In this document: piece after piece, positions 6,128 to 9,824 of the stretch | How the letters are laid out: each line of letters begins with the position of its first letter | Numbering within the stretch: the first letter of the stretch is position 1 | From: a bacterium | GTDB taxonomy: Bacteria; Arandabacterota; Arandabacteria; Arandabacterales; Arandabacteraceae | NCBI GenBank assembly: GCA_025774405.1 | Contig: JALGWB010000056.1 | Coordinates: 1 to 9,824, forward strand | DNA length: 9,824 nucleotides | Reading direction: 5' to 3' | Made by a program: the position numbers and the translations under genes | The notes under the pieces: generated by a model | What the model saw: only the letters and a program-made list of their open reading frames with translations | Database searches by the model: none | What the model was told of the DNA's origin: nothing

Positions 6128-7224
6128 GCGTAATCCACCTCGAAACCTCGACAGAATGGAGAGGGGGGCAGCAGCAGATTGCCTATCTTGTGCAGGGGCT
6201 TATGCAATATGGTATAAGGACACATCTCATATGTCGGCAAGGAGCAGAGATCGCACGGCACTTCAAACGCCTCGATCTTCCGTTGACGGAAATCACAATC
6301 CGTAACCCCTGGGATATATTCGCTGCCAGAACAATAGCCAGGACGGTGCTGAAGCAGGCTGCAAAGATTATTCACGTCCATTCATCGCATGCACTTTCGT
6401 TAGGGCTTCTTGTTAAGCTTTTCCTTCCGAAAGTAATCCTCGTCGCCTCAAGGAGGGTTGACTTTTCAGTCAGCAAGCCCATCATCGGAGCCCTGAAATA
6501 CAGGACTCGCCTGGTCAATTGTATCATCTGCGTCTCCAAGAATGTCGCGAGGGTTCTTAAAGGCGATGGTATCGACGAGCACAAGCTGAGGGTCATCTAC
6601 AGCGGCTTAGAGCTGACCCAATTCAATCCAGAGACAACCGATACGGCAGCGAAGCAAGAACTGGGCATTCCCCACGACAATCTGGTTATTGGTACGGTTG
6701 CAGCACTGGTTGGACACAAAGACTATCCGACATTGCTTGAGGCTGCAGCGATAGTCTGCAAGAAAATTTCAAATGTCACTTTTTGCGCAGTCGGTGAAGG
6801 CCCTGACCGAGAGAAACTTGAGGAGATCCACGGAAAATTGGGGCTTGGAAGGCGATTTCTGTTCTTAGGGTTTCAAAGCGATATCTCCCGCTTTTATGCG
6901 CTCTTCGATGTATTCGTACTGGCATCACACAAGGAGGGGTTGGGCACGGCTATCCTCGAAGCGATGGCGTCAGGCATTCCGGTTGTTGCAACCGATGCCG
7001 GTGGCATTCCGGAAATCGTTGAGCATGGCTCGAATGGACTGCTTGTTCCAAGGCAAGATCCCGCTAGCCTGGCCAATGAGATCATCAGGCTTACTCAAGA
7101 TCCCGACCTCAGGCAGCGACTGGTTGCCGGAGGTTTGCAAACGGTCAAACGCTTTTCAATCGAAGGCACAGTCAGGAGCCATTTGGTACTCTATCAAGAA
7201 CTCTTGACCGGTGCTCGACAGTGA
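6106..7224 (+). CDS. Family 4 glycosyltransferase (GT-B fold), last operon gene
   Basis: The product is 372 residues from ATG 6106. The frame is open further upstream (ATG 5977), but that would overlap the WaaE-like gene by 151 nt and add residues unlike a GT4 N-terminus. The chosen start places the beta1-loop motif ISVIHLETSTEWRGGQQQ at residues 7-24, where the Gly19-Gly20 acceptor-side loop is expected. The C-terminal domain starts with IGTVAALVGHKDY (195-207). It contains GEGPDREKLE (230-239) and the full donor motif EGLGTAILEAMASGIPVVA with Glu277 and Glu285 in E-x7-E spacing, then GGIPEIVEHG (299-308). All expected catalytic-site features are intact, so this should be an active retaining transferase using a nucleotide sugar. 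It probably extends the glycan made with the preceding WaaE-like enzyme, with which it overlaps by 22 nt. The sugar is unknown. Confidence 0.92.
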   Translation: MGEDPQISVIHLETSTEWRGGQQQIAYLVQGLMQYGIRTHLICRQGAEIARHFKRLDLPLTEITIRNPWDIFAARTIARTVLKQAAKIIHVHSSHALSLGLLVKLFLPKVILVASRRVDFSVSKPIIGALKYRTRLVNCIICVSKNVARVLKGDGIDEHKLRVIYSGLELTQFNPETTDTAAKQELGIPHDNLVIGTVAALVGHKDYPTLLEAAAIVCKKISNVTFCAVGEGPDREKLEEIHGKLGLGRRFLFLGFQSDISRFYALFDVFVLASHKEGLGTAILEAMASGIPVVATDAGGIPEIVEHGSNGLLVPRQDPASLANEIIRLTQDPDLRQRLVAGGLQTVKRFSIEGTVRSHLVLYQELLTGARQ

Positions 7225-7262
7225 GGCCAGGGCTATTTCAGGACTCTGTTGCTCTGAGGTTG

Positions 7263-7283
7263 GTTTTGTAATATCAACAAAAC
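7263..7283. terminator. Possible weak bidirectional 3'-end hairpin
   Basis: GTTTTG (7263-7268) and CAAAAC (7278-7283) are perfect inverted repeats with a 9-nt loop, extendable by one G-T pair. The site is central in the 78-bp spacer between the converging operon and YfhO gene. It lacks a GC-rich stem and a clear T-tract, so the terminator reading rests mostly on position. Confidence 0.3.
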
Positions 7284-7302
7284 TCCGCCACAACTGCCGA
7301 TC

Positions 7303-9824
7303 TCAGGAAAGCAATTTCTGCACCTTTTTGGCTCCGACCCCAATTGTGAGCAGGACACCGAGGCAGGAGAGTCCCAGTCCGATGTAAAAGGTTAGTGGAT
7401 GATAGGTCATTACAATCCGGTGTCTTCCGGGACCTATCTCGATAGCCCTTATGCCGATGTCAGTGGGCAGCATATCAACCTTCCTGCCATCGACATAGAC
7501 CGACCAACCAGGGTAAGCCATATCCTGCAGAATAAAGAGAGCACGGCGATCGGTCTCCACGTCAGTGACCACTCTCTCAGGTTCATAGACGACGATTTGG
7601 CAGTTGCCACATCTTGCAGAATTGATATCTTCTAGCCTGGTCAGCCTGAGCTTGCCAGGAGGCCGTCCTCGAACCACCTTGCTGTAATCAAGGCATAGAC
7701 CCCTCTCCATGGCTCCCATATTCTCATAGACAGCCATGTCCCTGTCATAGATGAGTTCGCAATCCAGATCCCGGGTCCACCCACGCCAGATCTTCCTTAC
7801 ACTGGTGATGCTGAAGGTTGAATCTGATGCCAACAGTATCGACTGTCCTGATTTATGCTTAAGATCAATCCAGACTGTTCTTGTGACATGATCCCGAAAC
7901 AGAATCCACCGAAACCCCAGGCTACCATCGCCAAAATGAATCCTGAGAGGCACCTGCCAGCACGAACTCTTGAGCTCAAGGCTCAGGGCACGACCTCTTC
8001 CAGGCACGTTGATCTTGTAACCACCGTCGATCTGGAGATATTCCAAATCACGAATAACATACTCAAAACCAGCCCAGGCTGCCTCGATGTGCAGCGCAGT
8101 GTCCCGGGCTTCAACTGTTAGCACCATGTCAGCAATCCTGCCCCTGACCCCCTTGAGCTTGAGGCATGCTAAATGCCATCTGTTGCGGTCAAGATTCAAG
8201 TCGAACCCCTGGGAATAGGTTGCTGTCCCGAAATCGGTTTTGCACTTCAAGGTAAAATAGACTGAATCTCCAGGCTGGCTATCGGGGCAGTGAAAGCCAA
8301 CCTTGAAAGCAAGTTTTCGTGCAAAAGGAACACCAAGTTCAACAGCCATGGTATCGCCTGGTTGCTGTATGAGTGCGATTTTTCGACCAGTGGAGGTCTC
8401 AAAGATGCCCAGCCGAGCTTCTGGATCTTCCGACATCGAGACTTCACGGAGGACGGGTCGACAGGTAAACGGTCGCTGGTCGTGACGTGCCAATAGAAAT
8501 CGCACACCCATCAGGTCATCAACAGGGCTGGCAAGCCATGTCCTTCGAAAGATGGGTGTTGTTATGGTCGCTTCGGTGGCAATCTTATTCCTCTTGAGAT
8601 ACGCATATGAGTCCGGATAAACCGTGCTTTGCCCACCAAGAGATTGCAAGCCGAAGATCTGATTGGTATTGCAGGGAAGAACCAGGACATCTTCCGTTGT
8701 CTGATGTAGCGGTTTTGTGCGCCACATACCCGGCTTGCCGAGGGCACTGCGTAACCATTCAATCCCCTGTGTAGTTCTAACGCTCCCTGGCGGTTGACTC
8801 ACATAATAGGTTTTCGCTGTCGAAATCGCATCCCAGCCAATCCACCCAATGAGCGCCAGCGAGATGACCAGATGTACCTTCTTGAGATTTCGCACCGACA
8901 AAACAAATGCCACAAGTAGCATCACCGTGGTCGCCAGCATAGTCCAGCCATATCGCAACTGGCTGAGTTCATATGCAAACCAGGTACTCCTTCCGGCTTC
9001 TGCCCATTCCTTGATCTTTCCAGACCTGGAGATGTTGGACAATGTCTGCCAGTAGTCATCTGGAAATGAACGCACCTTGTTTGCAAAGTGAGTTAGAAGA
9101 GCCTGACCACCGAGCGTCAAAACCAGTGATAGTACAACCATTGATCCCACAACAATCACAATCGCCACCACAATGGCTTTGCGCTTCTTTGCCGGCGATC
9201 TGCTAAAGTTATCAAAACCAATAGCAGCCATCGAAGCAATTGCGAAACAGGCTATAACTGTAATCCGATCCACTCTTGATGCCCTGAACATCGGAAGAAG
9301 ATAATATGCCACCCTCAAGACGAATGAATTCACCGCAACCGCAATACTTGAAAGCAGCAGGATCACCATAGCCTGTAACCGGCGGGAAGACTTCAGGTTT
9401 GAAAGCGAAGCCAGAGCAAGTATCAGTACACCGAGTCCGCAGTACACGGTGAAGTCAGGATTGTAGGGATGTACAAGTTGCCGTGGCAGGTCAGACCAAT
9501 CGGTTCCCTCAACAGGATTACCGAACAATCCAGGGACAACGCTTTTGAGCAGAATGACCGGCGGAGTGACGAAGACCTTGGTTACATAGTCAATCGGATA
9601 GTGCAGTCCCTTTGAGTTGAAATAATATTCCATAAAAGGGATGAGCTGAATACTCACCAGAAGCATCGAGACGAAACCTGATGTGATGAATATCCTGACA
9701 AGTCGGAAGAATCTCTTGGATCTGGAAATTGCCTCCCCACCAGAGCTCACGTAGAGTCCATAGAAGACAACAGCACCAAGTCCGAAAAGGAAGACCTGGG
9801 GAAATCCGGCGAGATAACCCATTG
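7303..9824 (-). CDS. YfhO-family integral membrane protein (5' partial, N-terminus outside window)
   Basis: The frame runs off the right edge. An ATG at 9822 is visible, but GFPQ so close to it matches an internal family motif, so I take the protein as truncated. Residues count from that ATG (839 visible). Hydrophobic segments lie near 3-24, 41-64, 126-142, 150-177, 187-205, 215-240, 290-310, 316-334 and 810-830. FRASRVDRITV (179-189) is the conserved family segment before a helix. MGVRFLLA (438-445) starts the soluble region. The end carries PGWSVYVDGRKV (771-782) and GPGRHRIVMTYHPL (797-810), followed by a final helix, the typical YfhO C-terminus. YfhO proteins are related to GT-C glycosyltransferases, which use lipid-linked sugars on the outer face of the membrane; in Firmicutes a YfhO protein is linked to teichoic acid glycosylation. 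Here about 245 residues (445-690), beta-rich, separate MGVRFLLA from VYENMGAMERG, far more than usual. It converges on the glycosyltransferase operon. Confidence 0.88.
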   Translation of the reverse strand, partial: MGYLAGFPQVFLFGLGAVVFYGLYVSSGGEAISRSKRFFRLVRIFITSGFVSMLLVSIQLIPFMEYYFNSKGLHYPIDYVTKVFVTPPVILLKSVVPGLFGNPVEGTDWSDLPRQLVHPYNPDFTVYCGLGVLILALASLSNLKSSRRLQAMVILLLSSIAVAVNSFVLRVAYYLLPMFRASRVDRITVIACFAIASMAAIGFDNFSRSPAKKRKAIVVAIVIVVGSMVVLSLVLTLGGQALLTHFANKVRSFPDDYWQTLSNISRSGKIKEWAEAGRSTWFAYELSQLRYGWTMLATTVMLLVAFVLSVRNLKKVHLVISLALIGWIGWDAISTAKTYYVSQPPGSVRTTQGIEWLRSALGKPGMWRTKPLHQTTEDVLVLPCNTNQIFGLQSLGGQSTVYPDSYAYLKRNKIATEATITTPIFRRTWLASPVDDLMGVRFLLARHDQRPFTCRPVLREVSMSEDPEARLGIFETSTGRKIALIQQPGDTMAVELGVPFARKLAFKVGFHCPDSQPGDSVYFTLKCKTDFGTATYSQGFDLNLDRNRWHLACLKLKGVRGRIADMVLTVEARDTALHIEAAWAGFEYVIRDLEYLQIDGGYKINVPGRGRALSLELKSSCWQVPLRIHFGDGSLGFRWILFRDHVTRTVWIDLKHKSGQSILLASDSTFSITSVRKIWRGWTRDLDCELIYDRDMAVYENMGAMERGLCLDYSKVVRGRPPGKLRLTRLEDINSARCGNCQIVVYEPERVVTDVETDRRALFILQDMAYPGWSVYVDGRKVDMLPTDIGIRAIEIGPGRHRIVMTYHPLTFYIGLGLSCLGVLLTIGVGAKKVQKLLS

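Overview
The window looks like chromosomal DNA from a Gram-negative bacterium, by eye close to half G+C. The envelope evidence is an outer-membrane usher-like protein at the left edge, a WaaE/KdtX-type lipopolysaccharide-core glycosyltransferase in the middle, and two large cytoplasmic-membrane proteins whose soluble domains should face the periplasm. I cannot name the lineage. No tRNA, rRNA, insertion sequence, CRISPR array or phage gene is visible.

Layout. (1) 2-862 (+): the C-terminal end of an outer-membrane usher-like or carboxypeptidase-regulatory-domain protein whose 5' part lies outside the window. (2) 863-1040: a short convergent spacer with two small inverted repeats. (3) 1041-2924 (-): a five-helix membrane protein with a periplasmic alkaline-phosphatase-superfamily phosphodiesterase domain; it also carries a CxxCH motif in a predicted periplasmic loop. 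(4) 2925-3281: a divergent control region with a very good sigma70-type promoter on the + strand, a 13-bp dyad over its spacer and a strong stem-loop starting at the predicted transcription start. (5) 3282-7224 (+): a compact operon of four glycosyltransferases in the order GT2, GT4, GT2 (WaaE-like), GT4. Spacing is 28 nt, then an 11-nt overlap, then a 22-nt overlap. (6) 7225-7302: a convergent spacer. (7) 7303-9824 (-): most of a giant YfhO-family membrane protein, cut at its N-terminal side by the window end.

How the genes may work together. The four cytosolic glycosyltransferases would add sugars one after another to a lipid-linked or lipid A-core acceptor. The WaaE-like enzyme points to the lipopolysaccharide core or a core-like glycolipid. 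YfhO-family proteins are membrane proteins related to GT-C glycosyltransferases and act on the extracytoplasmic side. The membrane phosphodiesterase could cleave or transfer a phosphate-linked head group on the same side. This division of labour (cytosolic assembly, then periplasmic modification) is inference from family membership and proximity. The flanking genes are on the opposite strand and are not cotranscribed with the operon.

Nothing here is clearly a new system. The most distinctive items are the architecture of the promoter before the glycosyltransferase operon, the roughly 245-residue beta-rich insert in the YfhO protein, and the CxxCH motif in the phosphodiesterase.
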